64,000 bases of DNA from positions 62,001-126,000 of the forward strand of contig NZ_VHHP01000002.1 in assembly GCF_006491995.1 (NCBI RefSeq). Direction: 5' to 3'. Numbering within the stretch: the stretch's first letter is position 1; each line of letters starts with the position of its first letter. This document shows positions 24,913 to 36,411 of this stretch, piece by piece. Source of the DNA: Metamycoplasma neophronis. GTDB lineage: Bacteria > Bacillota_I > Bacilli_A > Mycoplasmatales > Metamycoplasmataceae. The notes under the pieces are model-generated. The model saw nothing but the letters and a program-made list of their open reading frames with translations. It made no database searches and had not been told where the DNA came from. Both the position numbers and the translations under genes were made by a program.

Positions 24913-26474
24913 GGTAATTCTGGTACAGGAATATATTGTTCAGGATTATATAGTGGAATTGTTTTAATGAAATTTTGTTCGAATTTCATTACTTGGTCGT
25001 AAAGCATTTCAATTAATTCGTTACTTCAATCGGTTGCTTCGGCTAAAGCTCTGGTCACTTTGATTGCATCTGTATCAGTGCTAAAGTAAGTTAAAATGTC
25101 GTGTTTGTATTGATTCATACTTTCAACAGGGATAATGTTGATTAAACGATATTTAATACAGAACAAAATAATGATTTGTTGTATAGGCGAGTAAGGGCTG
25201 TATTGTGATTGTTTTAGTAATTGGTATACTTTAGCCCCGTGGTCCAGAACGATTCTTGTTGCTTGGTCAAGGTCCGAACCGAATTGAGCAAAAGCTAACA
25301 TTTCATTATATTGAGCCAATTCTAGTTTTAAACTTGATACAACTTTTTTCATTAATTTTGTTTGAGCGGCTGAACCTACCCGGCTAACTGAATAACCAAT
25401 GTCAATAGCAGGTCTTTGTCCTGAGTTAAATAATGCTTCTTTAGTAAATATTTGACCATCGGTAATAGAAATTACGTTGGTTGGAATATATGCTGAAATA
25501 TCTTCGGCTTGGGTTTCGATGATTGGTAAAGCTGTGATTGACCCTCCACCGTTTTCGGCATTTAACTTAGCAGCACGTTCTAATAGTTGTGAGTGTAAGT
25601 AGAATACGTCTCCAGGGTAAGCTTCACGTCCAGGTGGTCTTCTTAGTAATAATGATAATGTACGGTAAGCAACAGCATGTTTTGATAAGTCATCGTAAAC
25701 AATTAAAACATCCTTACCTTTTGACATTCATTCTTCACCAATTGTTACCCCTGTGTATGGAGCAATGTATTGTAAAGGCGCGCTTTCTGAAGCTGAAGCG
25801 ACGATAACTGTTGTGTATTTTAAAGCATCGTTTTTGTCAAGTTGGTCAACGATTTGAGTAACAGTTGAATTCTTTTGACCGATAGCAACATAAATACAGT
25901 AAACGTTTTTACCTTTTTGGTTAAGAATAGCATCTATAGCAATCGCAGTTTTTCCAGTTTGACGGTCACCGATAATCAATTCACGTTGTCCTTTACCGAT
26001 TGGAATCATAGCATCAACTGCTAATAAACCGGTTTGTAAAGGTTCGGTAACTTCTTGACGAGTCATAACTCCAGGCGCAATTTTAAAAATAGGTCTAGTA
26101 ACTTCATAATCAATAGGTCCTTTACCGTCGATAGGTTCTGATAGAGCGTTAACTACACGACCTAGTAATTTATCACCTACAGGCGCTGAAATAACTTCTC
26201 TTGTTCTTGTAACAGTACTATCTTCAACGATATTTCTATCATCACCCATAACAACGATTCCGACTAAGTCTTCTTCTAGGTTTAAGGCCATACCGATAAT
26301 ACCGCATTCAAATTTAACTAATTCACCATATTCGACATTAGTTAAACCACTAACAAGCGCAATACCGTCACCAACGGTGATAACTCTACCAACTTCTTCA
26401 CACGAAACAGACTCAGTAAAGTTTTTGATTTGGGCTTTAATAATTGCCGATAAATCTGTTGGTTTTAATGACAT
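24891..26474 (-). CDS. atpA: ATP synthase alpha subunit
   Basis: 527 residues after joining at two TGA Trp codons (TGVTIGEEW and ATDWSNEL). Landmarks are [18 protein letters not shown]-loop [57 protein letters not shown] and [17 protein letters not shown]. It is the non-catalytic nucleotide-binding subunit of F1. It sits between atpH and atpG; the gap to atpH is 26 bases and the overlap into atpG 22. The C-terminal tail ending [10 protein letters not shown] is slightly longer than in most homologues. Confidence 0.97.
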
Positions 26475-26500
26475 TATTTACTCCTTTCATTTTCTTATAC

Positions 26501-27034
26501 TTAATTAATTGATTTTTTAATTTTATTTAATTGACCTTCAATTGAGTTATCAATTAAATAATCTTCTACCTTAATTCTGACTCCGGCAATTAAGTCGGGC
26601 ATAATTTGGTTTACTAAGTGAACTTCAGCATGTAAATCTGAAGATAATTTGTCTTCGAATTTTTTAATTTCTTGACTTGAAATTGGACTAGTTGTAAAAA
26701 TAGTTCCATATTTGATATTTAACTTTTCATTTGATAATTCAACGAACTTGTTAAGAATCATTGTGATGTATTTGACGGTGTGTTGTTTTGAAGCTAATTT
26801 TATTGCATTAACAATTAAAGGATTATATGAACCAAATGCTTGGTCAATGAATTCATATTTAACTTTATTTTCAATATCATATGAATTTAAAACATTTAAA
26901 TATTCTTTATTTACCTTTAATGCTCTAACAATATCAGCTGCTTCATTAGTTATATCATTAAGTTTATTGCTGTCACGCGCCGCATCATAAATGGCGAACG
27001 CTCAGTTATAAATTAATTGACCTAAATCAGCCAT
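26501..27034 (-). CDS. atpH: ATP synthase delta subunit
   Basis: 177 residues from the ATG at 27034, which overlaps the atpF stop as TAATG. The N-terminal helical domain reads MADLGQLIYNWAFAIYDAARDS, and the conserved C-terminal part has NKFVELSNEKLNIKYGTIFTTSPISSQEIKKFEDKL and PDLIAGVRIKVEDYLIDNSIEGQLNKIK, typical of delta/OSCP. It links F1 to the peripheral stalk b subunits. It has one TGA Trp. Its gene order (b, delta, alpha) is canonical. Confidence 0.93.
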
Positions 27035-27603
27035 TATTCTTTAGCTTTCATAGCTTCGTCAATCATCTTGATATTATCTTCGTTTTTAATTTCACGACCG
27101 ATAATTTTTTTAGCAAGTTCAACTGCATTTTCCATAATTATTTTCTTTTGAGTTTTTTGGAACTCTGCTTGTTTCTTATTAATTAAGATTTGGGCTTGTT
27201 CAAGCATCATTTCGGCTTTTTTCTTAGCCATTGATTGACCACTATTAACAATTCTTTCGCTTTCAGCTCGAGCGTTGTTAATAATAGTTGCGGCCTGAGT
27301 TGTGGCATCAATGATTTTTTTATCATTTTCTTCACGAACTTTTAAAGCATCTTCTTTTGCTTGAATTGATGCATCGATATTACTTTGAATAAATTCTTGA
27401 CGATTTTTAATCATCTTTTTAATTGGCTTGTAAACCAAGAAAGTTATTATGATGGTCAAAAATGCAAGTGTTATTAAAGAAACAACGAAATAAGGTCAGT
27501 TAAATGTTAATCCACTAAATGCTTTGTTTAATTCTTGTTCAATTACTTTACCAGCATCTGGTGTGGATGAAGCATTAACAACTGCTTCTAAGTTTGCAAT
27601 CAT
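27034..27603 (-). CDS. atpF: ATP synthase b subunit
   Basis: 189 residues. A polar N-terminus of about 35 residues leads into one membrane segment (WPYFVVSLITLAFLTIIITFLV), then YKPIKKMIKNRQEFIQSNIDAS and a long charged coiled coil to the end, as expected for the peripheral stalk. The N-terminal extension before the membrane span is typical of mycoplasma b subunits, some of which are lipoproteins; no lipobox Cys is seen here. The start is separated from the atpE stop by a single base. Confidence 0.93.
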
Positions 27604-27604
27604 A

Positions 27605-27901
27605 TTAAACGAAAATTAATAGTAGAGAAACAACTAAACAGTAAATAGATGCAGTTTCAACAATAGCTAAACCAAGTAATAATAGTGTACGAACTTTTGA
27701 TAAAGTTTCAGGGTTTCTACCAACAGCTTCACAAGCTTTGGCAACGGCAATACCTTGACCGATTGAAACGAAACCAGATCCTGCAACGGCAATACCGGCA
27801 CCTAGCATAGTTAAACCGTAAGCTAGAGGGAAGTTTCCATCTTTTGCACCTGCTTTTGTTTCGTTAAAAGCGTTAATAATAGTATTTAATTTGTCAATCA
27901 T
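27605..27901 (-). CDS. atpE: ATP synthase c subunit
   Basis: 98 residues forming the helical hairpin of the rotor ring. The first span is AYGLTMLGAGIAVAGSGFVSIGQGIAVAKA, the polar loop EAVGRNPETLSKVR, and the second span carries the ion-binding carboxylate Glu82 in LGLAIVETASIYCLVVSLLL. Its Glu rather than Asp and lack of Na+-type residues suggest proton coupling, which is an inference. An N-terminal extension of about 20 residues precedes the first helix. It sits between atpB and atpF. Confidence 0.96.
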   Translation of the reverse strand: MIDKLNTIINAFNETKAGAKDGNFPLAYGLTMLGAGIAVAGSGFVSIGQGIAVAKACEAVGRNPETLSKVRTLLLLGLAIVETASIYCLVVSLLLIFV

Positions 27902-27920
27902 GATTTATCTCCTTTTTAAA

Positions 27921-28790
27921 TTATGCAGCGACTGATGTTGCACTTGCAGCATCACTTGCCTCGTTTGAAGGGGCGGGGTCACTTTGGTTATTTTGTTGTT
28001 TATTTTTGATTACTTGTTTTTTTCATTCACGGATTTTTTCTTTATGTTTTTCTTTTACTTCGACTTCCGATGCCTGGAACCAATATGACATCGTCAGAAT
28101 CATAAAGACGAAAGCTTGGATGGCATCATCAAATAAGTCGAAATACATATTTAAGGCTGGAATTAATAACACTCCTAATGGGTTAATTTGACCGGCGGCT
28201 GATGTCATTGTTGCACCAATCATTTTCGCTCAGATATTATCTAAGAATAATCCAAACAATGTGATAAGAACAACACCACCGATAATATTACCGTACATAC
28301 GGAATGTCAAACTGATTAGTGGAGAGAAGTTAGAAGCAATTTCTAATGGGTTAACTAATTTTAAAACATATTTTATTTTGTTATAAGCTATTCCAATTCC
28401 AATTGTTCCAAATCATGTCACAGCAGTCGCGGCAAAAATTACTGCTAAACTCGAACCTATTGGCGCTAAGCCAAATAATGAGATTAAATTACCGAATAAG
28501 AAAAAGACGAATAAGCTAATAAAATATGGGTTCATTTTATCGAAGCGTCTTTCATGTGTTTCGGATGAAAAATTATCTCCAACAGTGATGCAAGCCTCAA
28601 CGATTATAATTGCGGCATTAGGGGCTTTATCAGCACGTTGTCTTTTGACGGCAACATATATTAGTATAGAAATGATTAAAGAAAGAACTAAAAGCATTAT
28701 CAAACTAAAAATATGGTTGTCATTTAAAAAGTTTTTTTCGCCAGGTTCAGTTGGACCACCAAACCAGTTAATTTTGAATAATCTGTCCAT
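27921..28790 (-). CDS. atpB: ATP synthase a subunit
   Basis: 289 residues. I chose the ATG at 28790 (MDRLFKINWFGG) because AAGGGGG lies a few bases upstream; an in-frame ATG at 28823 lacks this. Several membrane spans are seen. The essential stator Arg is in SPLISLTFRMYGNIIGGVVLITLF. The C-terminus is a polar tail of about 45 residues rich in Gln, Asn, Ser and Ala, unusual for this subunit. It forms the ion half-channels next to the c ring. The start overlaps the atpI-like gene by 23 bases. Confidence 0.94.
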
Positions 28791-29250
28791 TTTCCCCCTT
28801 TCTTTTTTGTGATTTTTTCTCAATTATGTAATTAGCGATACCAGTTATGATAATTTGAAAACTCAAAATTACATAAGGGGTCATAATCGTAATTACATTA
28901 AAAGGTGCTAATGCGATATTCGCAGTAGGATGTGAGTTTTTATACAAATAATTAAAAAACACAAATAAGGCAATAATGCCTAAATTTAGAAATGCAAAAA
29001 CTAAAAAAAGCATTACGGCTCCTGCCTTAACTTTTTTTAGAGCTAGGTTTTCTTTTTTTGTTTTTTCAAAAACAATTTTGAAAAACAATAATAATGAGCT
29101 AATAAAAATACTAAAACTTATTAAGCCGACTAGGTCACCTAATAGAAGTTCATAGTGCTTTAAAAACGCAAAGCAAGCGTAAATCATTACGCCCACTACG
29201 TTCAAAGTTATAAATATCACTCAAAATTTTTTATTTATTATGTCTTTCAT
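28768..29250 (-). CDS. AtpI/MG406-like membrane protein
   Basis: 160 residues with about four hydrophobic segments and a basic C-terminal tail. It begins MKDIINKKFWVIFITLNVVGVM, with one TGA Trp. Its position as first gene of the ATP synthase operon directly before atpB is that of atpI in other bacteria and of MG406 in M. genitalium. Sequence similarity in this family is weak, so the call is positional. AtpI proteins are thought to help assemble the c ring or carry Mg2+. A TATAAT box on minus lies 39 bases upstream. Confidence 0.7.
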
Positions 29251-29288
29251 TTTAACTCAACCAGTTATTTAAGAAATAACCTTTATCT

Positions 29289-29294
29289 ATTATA
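29289..29294 (-). promoter_or_regulatory. -10 box of the ATP synthase operon
   Basis: TATAAT on the minus strand, 39 bases before the first ATG. A short inverted repeat (GTTATTT...AAATAAC) lies in the leader between about 29265 and 29283. The clpB promoter diverges about 180 bases away. Confidence 0.55.
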
Positions 29295-29434
29295 GAACTT
29301 TTTTAAAAAAGGGTTATATGAATATATTTTTTTATAAAAAAATAACATCGAAAATATGAAAAAAAATCGCTAACTATTGCATTCAAAACATGAAAAACTG
29401 GCAGTTTTTTTGTAATTTTTCTTAATCTAAAAAA

Positions 29435-29461
29435 TTAGCACTCTTTTTGTTAAAGTGCTAA
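29435..29461 (+). promoter_or_regulatory. CIRCE operator (HrcA site) of clpB
   Basis: TTAGCACTC, 9 bases, AAGTGCTAA: this matches the CIRCE consensus TTAGCACTC-N9-GAGTGCTAA with one mismatch. It overlaps the -35 hexamer, so HrcA would block RNA polymerase until heat stress. An additional AGTGCTA half-copy lies at 29465-29471 next to the -10 box. Confidence 0.93.
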
Positions 29462-29475
29462 AAAAGTGCTATAAT
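29447..29475 (+). promoter_or_regulatory. clpB promoter
   Basis: The -35 is TTGTTA at 29447-29452, followed by a spacer of 17 bases and the -10 TATAAT at 29470-29475. The -35 falls in the CIRCE spacer. The leader runs to the AAGGAGG site and the ATG at 29528. Confidence 0.8.
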
Positions 29476-29527
29476 TATCTTAGAAGATTTGAAAAAGCTT
29501 CTCATTTTAAAATTATAAGGAGGGATT

Positions 29528-31684
29528 ATGCAAGCATCGTTTACACCAAATGAAGAAAATAAAGATCCGTTAAAAGAGTTTGGACGTAATTTAACAGAAC
29601 TAGCTACTCAAAATAAACTTGAGCCAGTTATTAATCGTGATGATGAAATTCGTTCTCTAGTAAGGATTTTAAGTCGTAAAACTAAAAATAACCCCGTTTT
29701 AGTTGGGGAACCGGGGACTGGTAAAACTGCTGTTGTTGAAGGCCTAGCCCGCAAAATAGTTGAAAATCAAGTACCTGAAAATTTAAAAGGTAAACAATTA
29801 ATCGAATTAGATTTACCAGCCTTAGTTGCGGGAACTCAATACAGAGGCCAATTCGAAGAAAGATTAAAAGGAATTATTAAAAAAATCGAAGAATCAAATG
29901 GTGAAATTATTTTATTCGTTGATGAAATTCATATGTTAGTCGGCGCGGGTGGTACTGGTGAAGGCAATATGGATGCAGCCAATATGCTAAAACCTATGAT
30001 GGCAAGGGGACAATTGCACTTAATTGGAGCCACCACATTAGATGAATATCGTAAATACATTGAAAAAGATCCTGCGCTTGAAAGAAGAATGCAAAAAGTT
30101 TCTATTGCAGAACCTTCAGTAAAAGACACTATCACCATTTTGCGTGGTATCAAAGAACGTTTTGAAGCATATCATGAAGTTAAAATTGAAGATGCTGCTT
30201 TAGTGGCTGCTGCTAATTTATCAGCTCGTTATATTTCAGATCGTTTCTTGCCAGATAAAGCAATCGATTTGATTGATGAGGCTGCTTCTAATATCAAAAC
30301 TGAAATGAATTATTTGCCAGAACCTCTAGAACACATTATTCACAAAATTGCTAAAAGAGAAATCGAAAAAGCTGCTTTGGAAAATGATAGTGTCGACAAG
30401 CAATCAAAAGCAAAAAATGCCGAACGTATTGAGGAATTGGGCAAAGAATTATCAGTTTTAAAAGTTCAAAAAAATGAATTAGAAGAAAGATGAAAACAAG
30501 AAAAAGACGATATTCAAAAATTCGCTTCTGTTAAAGAACAATTAGATGATTTAAATAGACAATTACCTTTATTGCAAAGTGAAGGTAAATATGTTGAAGC
30601 TTCTAAAATCATGTATGTTTTAGTTCCTGAATTAACTAAAAAACGTGATGAATTGGAACAAAAAATTCAAAATAGAAAAGACCGTTTAATTAAAGAAGTA
30701 GTTGATGCAGAAGAAGTTGCTGACATTGTAAGCAAGTGAACAAAAATCCCTGTATCTAAATTGTTAGAAACTCAAAAAGATAAGTTGATTCATTTAGAAA
30801 ATACACTAGAAAAAAGAGTTAAAGGTCAAAATGCTGCAATTAAATTGGTTGCCGAAGCCATTCAAAGATCAAAAGCAGACATCAATGACCCTAACCGCCC
30901 GATTGGTTCATTCCTATTTTTAGGGCCAACTGGTGTTGGTAAAACTGAATTAGCAAGAGCTCTTGCTGAAGCTTTATTTGATGATGAAAATAGAATTATT
31001 AGACTAGACATGTCTGAATATATGGAAAAACATTCGGTATCTAAATTAATTGGTTCGCCTCCGGGATATGTTGGATTCGAAAATGGCGGACAATTAACCG
31101 AAAAAGTTAGACAAAATCCTTATTCAATTGTTCTATTTGATGAATTAGAAAAAGCCCACCCTGATGTTTTAAATCTGATGTTGCAAATTTTAGATAATGG
31201 TACATTAACTGATAGTAATGGTCGTGTAGTAAACTTTAGAAATACAATTATCATTATGACTTCTAATATTGGTTCAACTGAAATTATTAATAAATCATTA
31301 ACTGATGATGGTATCAAAAACTTATTATTAAAAAGTTTTAAACCTGAATTTATCAACAGAATTGATGAAATCATTCCATTCCAACCTTTAAGCCCTTCAA
31401 TTGTTGAAAATATTGTTAAATTAGAGTTGAACAAATTAACTAAAAGGGTTGATAAAAATCAACACATCGTGTTAAATTTTGATCCTAAAGTAATTAAATT
31501 TATTGCTGATAATGCATATGATCCTGCTTTTGGTGCTCGTCCAATCAGAAGATATATTCAAAAATATGTTGAAAATAAATTGGCTATTTATATTATTGAA
31601 GGACAAATATCAGCTGGCGATATTGTTCCCGTTATAATAAATGACAAAAACGAAATTGATATTTTAATTGAACATTCGAATTAA
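29528..31684 (+). CDS. clpB: Chaperone ClpB (short form without N-domain)
   Basis: 718 residues. It begins about 10 residues before the first AAA module and lacks the N-terminal Clp_N domain (about 140 residues) of full-length ClpB. AAA-1 has Walker A GEPGTGKT and Walker B ILFVDEIH. The middle coiled-coil domain (about 280-410) carries TGA Trp codons, including RWKQEKDD and [15 protein letters not shown]-2 has [25 protein letters not shown] and [11 protein letters not shown]. It is a hexameric disaggregase working with DnaK. It is under a CIRCE-overlapped promoter with a perfect AAGGAGG site. Confidence 0.97.
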
Positions 31685-31691
31685 TAATGAA

Positions 31692-31719
31692 ATGGAGCAG
31701 TGTTATGCTTCATTTTTTT
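31692..31719 (+). terminator. Terminator of clpB
   Basis: The stem ATGGAGCA...TGCTTCAT, an 8-pair stem with one G-T, is followed by seven T. Confidence 0.8.
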
Positions 31720-31720
31720 G

Positions 31721-31726
31721 TATAAT
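31721..31726 (+). promoter_or_regulatory. -10 box of the 164-residue lipoprotein gene
   Basis: TATAAT directly after the clpB terminator T-run, 19 bases before the ATG, with an AAAAGGA site between. Confidence 0.55.
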
Positions 31727-31745
31727 TTTATGCAAAAGGAAAAAT

Positions 31746-32240
31746 ATGAAAAAAAACAAAAAGATTTTATTCACTATTGCTTCAATAGTAACAATTAGCC
31801 CAATCGCAATTGCGGCAGTATCATGCCAAAAGGCCAGCACCGAAAACGAAAAAGTTCAAGAAAATAAAGAAGTTGAAAAAAATACCGATACTAAGGAAAA
31901 TAAAGAAGTTGACGGAAACAAAGAAACAACCGAAAACAAATTATTTTATCAACAATCTGAATTTTTAAATTTAAATGAAAAAAGCTTTAAAACATTATTA
32001 AATACATTTAAACAACATAAACAAGAATTTATTGATTTAATCGATGAAAAATACGCCAATTCTGATGACACTCCATTAGAAGTAACAAAATTTCAAGATA
32101 TATTAAATATCTTGGATCAAATTAATACAAATGAAATGGAAGAATCTGCAGACAGAGTTGCGTACGGACACGGAACATCTTTAACAAAAAGCTCATTTAT
32201 TCAAAAATTTAACGACTTTGTAAATCAATTGGGCAAATAA
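31746..32240 (+). CDS. Small lipoprotein, unknown function
   Basis: 164 residues from MKKNKKILFTIAS; an upstream in-frame ATG at 31668 lies inside the clpB end and is not used. The lipobox is AAVSC (Cys27). The mature protein begins with a charged linker built of repeats such as ENKEVEKN/ENKEVDGN, then a helical Lys/Glu-rich region (about 80-164). No domain is recognised. Its build resembles the other small lipoproteins in this window. It is followed by a perfect hairpin. Confidence 0.85.
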   Translation: MKKNKKILFTIASIVTISPIAIAAVSCQKASTENEKVQENKEVEKNTDTKENKEVDGNKETTENKLFYQQSEFLNLNEKSFKTLLNTFKQHKQEFIDLIDEKYANSDDTPLEVTKFQDILNILDQINTNEMEESADRVAYGHGTSLTKSSFIQKFNDFVNQLGK

Positions 32241-32263
32241 TTTAAAGATTTTTTAGTAAATAT

Positions 32264-32298
32264 AAAACACAAGCATGCAAAAAGCTTGCTTGTGTTTT
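32264..32298 (+). terminator. Hairpin after the 164-residue lipoprotein gene
   Basis: AAAACACAAGCA...TGCTTGTGTTTT, a 12-pair stem; it lacks a pure T-run but ends in TTTT. Confidence 0.65.
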
Positions 32299-32668
32299 AA
32301 AAATTTTAGAGTATTTCTATATTTATAAAAAATAAAAACAGCAATAGATATATTAAATATTAAATTTTATATAAATTAAGTAGTATAAAAAAATGTAAAA
32401 TATACAAAAAAATTTTACTGATTTTAGATTAAATTTAATAGTTATAAAGCTTAGTATTTTATAAATACATAATTTTAAATAATCATTATTTTTTTGGACT
32501 ATGTTTTGTTTATCAGTAACTTAAATTAATAACAATATTTTTATAAAAATCCAAAATTTGTCTCAATTTTAAAATGATTATCATCTTAAAATGCAAGGCT
32601 ACAAGCAATGTTTTAATATAAAACACAAAGTTTGTCTGTAAAAAAATATATAAAATAAAGGAATAAAA
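32299..32668. other. AT-rich intergenic stretch without a recognisable gene
   Basis: This stretch is mostly A/T homopolymer runs, with no open frame of note and no RNA-like hairpin with GC content. It ends in a TAAAGGAATAAAA sequence that looks like the former leader of the following decayed lipoprotein gene. Confidence 0.5.
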
Positions 32669-32977
32669 ATTAAAAAATCTGCTCAATTATTATTTGAATT
32701 AGCAGCAGTAACTGTAGCTGCTTTTTCAATTATCATCGTAAGTGCTTGAGACAAGAAATAAACTCCAGCTAAACAACCCTAGAAAATAAGTTCATCTACA
32801 ACAACTAATACTAAAACTACCCCTGAATCATCATCAAATAATGTGATTGCTACAGGCAAAAATCTAAAAAAACCAGCTGAAGAAGGTACTTCTAAGCAAT
32901 ATTTTGACGCACAAATTAAAAGTGGACATACATTAAATTTGTATGACCACTTTTATTATAATTTCAAGCATTTTTAA
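32669..32977 (+). pseudogene. Decayed lipoprotein gene, paralogue of the one at 33427
   Basis: Reading from ATT at 32669 gives KKSAQLLFELAAVTVAAF and then VSAWDKK, which parallels KKSTKLLFAIGAAALAAS and ASACDKG at 33427-33516. The leader AAATAAAGGAAT is also shared. The start codon is ATT instead of ATG, the lipobox Cys codon TGT has become TGA (Trp), and TAA and TAG stops follow within 20 codons. Downstream in-frame sequence still encodes a Ser/Thr-rich stretch (SSSTTTNTKTTPESSSNN) of lipoprotein-linker type. It is evidently a degenerate copy. Confidence 0.7.
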
Positions 32978-33140
32978 TTTATTTTTTGACAAAGAAATAA
33001 ATTAATTTTCTTTCTTTTAATTACCGGTTCATTTAGACTTTATTAATAATTACAACATGTTAATATTTTTAAAAAAGTAGTCGTAGAATTGACTTTTTTA
33101 TAAATGATAAAGTTTTTAAGAATTTGCTTTGAAAAACTAA

Positions 33141-33179
33141 ATATAAAAAAAACAAGTATTTAGCTTGTTTTTTTTATAT
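33141..33179. terminator. Long perfect palindromic terminator next to tRNA-Lys
   Basis: A 16-pair perfect stem (ATATAAAAAAAACAAG and its complement) with a 7-base loop lies immediately beyond the 3' end of the minus-strand tRNA. On both strands the outer arm is a T-run, so it can act in both directions. Confidence 0.8.
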
Positions 33180-33254
33180 GGTACATCCTGTGGGGTTCGA
33201 ACCCACGACCCAGGGATTAAGAGTCCCTTGCTCTACCGGCTGAGCTAAGGATGC
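33179..33254 (-). tRNA. tRNA-Lys (anticodon CTT)
   Basis: Full cloverleaf on the minus strand. The acceptor is GCATCCT/AGGATGT (G-U first pair), the D arm contains AGCCGGTAGAG, and the anticodon stem AGGGA/TCCCT has the loop CTCTTAA giving anticodon CTT. The T arm is GTGGG-TTCGAAC-CCCAC, and CCA is encoded. It is the only tRNA in the window and lies in a lipoprotein island. Confidence 0.95.
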
Positions 33255-33387
33255 ATAAAGCAATAATATTATAAATCAAAAACACAAAAATATCTAAAAA
33301 TTAAGTTTAAAATTTCCAATAAATATGATTAATTTTTATCTTTTGCCAAAATATAAATTTTTTATAAAAAAAGTAAATATTTGCTTA

Positions 33388-33393
33388 TATAAT
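33388..33393 (+). promoter_or_regulatory. -10 box of the 382-residue lipoprotein gene
   Basis: TATAAT 33 bases before the ATG at 33427, followed by a leader with AAAGGAATG. No clear -35. Confidence 0.5.
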
Positions 33394-33426
33394 ACAGGCG
33401 TAAAGTATAAAAAATAAAGGAATGTA

Positions 33427-34575
33427 ATGAAAAAATCAACTAAATTATTATTCGCAATAGGCGCAGCAGCACTAGCTGCCTCTCCAATTGTTGTAGCAAG
33501 CGCGTGTGACAAAGGAACAAACAATACAGATAAAAACAATGATAAAGATACTATAAAAGTTACCCCTGTTAGAACCGACAGTACAGGCAATGAATCGAAT
33601 TCGCAAAATCAGGAATCGCCAACTACTAGCGATCAAAATAAAAGCGAGAATTCAAATGAATCAAATACTGGCGGCACTTCAACAAGCGATGCAAACCAAG
33701 GTTCTGGATCAAACAACGGAGAAGTTTCTCAACCAGAAAATTCTAACCCTACAAACGGCGATACACATGAAACAAATTCAAATCCATCAACAGTAGAAAA
33801 TGGCAATGCCTCAGAATCTTCTAATGGCGGCGCAGAAGGAAACGGCGGATCAACAACACCTTCTGAAACAGGTTCTAGCGCCGTAACTCCTGGGGCAACT
33901 GATGAAAATAACGAAAAAGATTCAGAACAACCTAAAGCAAATGAAAACGCTTCAGATTCAAATGAATCAAACACTGATGGCGCTTCGACAAGCGATGCAA
34001 ACCAAGGCTCTGGATCAAACAGCGGAGAAGTTTCTCAACCAGAAAATTCTAATCCTACAAATGGCGATACACATGAAACAAATTCAAATCCATCAACAGT
34101 AGAAAACGGCAATGGATCGGAATCTTCTAATGGTAGTGCAGAAGAAAATAATAAAACAGATGCAGAAAAAATTATTGATATAGTAAAACAAAATAATAAA
34201 AACCTTTTTGTTGGACTTGACGATGATTTAAAAGCAAAACTAGACGCTAAATGAGAAGCTAAAAAATCAAATAAAAAAGATTTATATTTAAATAGAGAAA
34301 CATTTACTTTTGGAACTGACTCAAAAGATGCAAAAAAAGGAATCCTTCTTAATTTAAATTGAGCTGAAAGTAATGGCAAGCCAGATATATCAGTATTAAA
34401 ACACATGATGTATAACTATAATTTTGGAAAAAACAAATTCCAATATATTCCTATTATGAAAGATGAAGACAATAATTACTTTGTAAGGGTTAAATTACTT
34501 GGTGACGGATCTGAAACAAAAGTATCACAAGCAGATGCTAATAAGGTGACTGAAACATTTGATATTTATTTATAA
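33427..34575 (+). CDS. Repeat-containing Ser/Asn/Gly-rich lipoprotein
   Basis: 382 residues. The signal peptide ends VASAC (Cys27). Residues about 30-245 are low-complexity (Ser, Asn, Gly, Glu, Thr), including two nearly identical 62-residue copies starting SNESNT and ending SSNGGAE or SSNGSAE, offset by 102 residues. Residues 245-382 form a normal-looking folded domain with two TGA Trp codons, ending KVTETFDIYL. The linker is visibly richer in G and C than its surroundings. It is probably a size-variable surface antigen of unknown function, ending in a terminator. Confidence 0.88.
33652..33837 (+). repeat. Direct repeat copy 1 within a lipoprotein gene
   Basis: 186 bases, highly similar to 33958-34143; it encodes a 62-residue Ser/Asn-rich module. 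Confidence 0.9.
33958..34143 (+). repeat. Direct repeat copy 2 within a lipoprotein gene
   Basis: This is the second copy at a period of 306 bases (in frame), with a few substitutions that mostly change G/D and T/A codons. The spacing allows in-frame deletion or expansion by recombination. Confidence 0.9.
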
Positions 34576-34587
34576 AAACAATTAAAG

Positions 34588-34620
34588 TATGGCGTTTTAT
34601 CGCCATAATTTTTTGTTTTT
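34588..34620 (+). terminator. Terminator of the repeat lipoprotein gene
   Basis: TATGGCG...CGCCATA stem followed by a T-rich stretch. Confidence 0.85.
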
Positions 34621-34707
34621 TGAGAAAAATAATTTTTATTGTTATAATTGAAATTATTTTTATTAAAAATAATCTTTTTTATTAGATTAAAAAGTAAAGG
34701 AGAAAAA

Positions 34708-36321
<1,614 letters not shown>

Positions 36322-36343
36322 TAATTTAAATATATAGTCAAAA

Positions 36344-36372
36344 TAAGCAGCTCTGCTGCTTTTTTTTTTTTA
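36344..36372 (+). terminator. Terminator of the ABC-F gene
   Basis: AAGCAGC-TCT-GCTGCTT hairpin followed by a run of T. Confidence 0.85.
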
Positions 36373-36373
36373 A

Positions 36374-36411
36374 AAATAAAGACACAGAAAATAATTTCCA
36401 TGTCTTTATTT
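36374..36411 (-). terminator. Terminator of rnhC, overlapping its stop codon
   Basis: AAATAAAGACA...TGTCTTTATTT stem with a 16-base loop; a T-run follows on minus. The rnhC TAA lies in the stem. Confidence 0.7.

Noticed and set aside
29392..29410. Terminator-like AAAACT...AGTTTT hairpin upstream of clpB
   Set aside because: Very short stem with a 3-base loop in sequence that is AT-rich anyway; no gene ends there.
33652..34143. CRISPR-like repeat
   Set aside because: Only two long copies within a coding frame; no short regularly spaced repeats or cas genes are present.
34648..34707. Upstream in-frame ATG for the ABC-F gene
   Set aside because: The internal ATG at 34708 has a strong AAAGGAG site and starts the family alignment; the extra residues are encoded by leader sequence.
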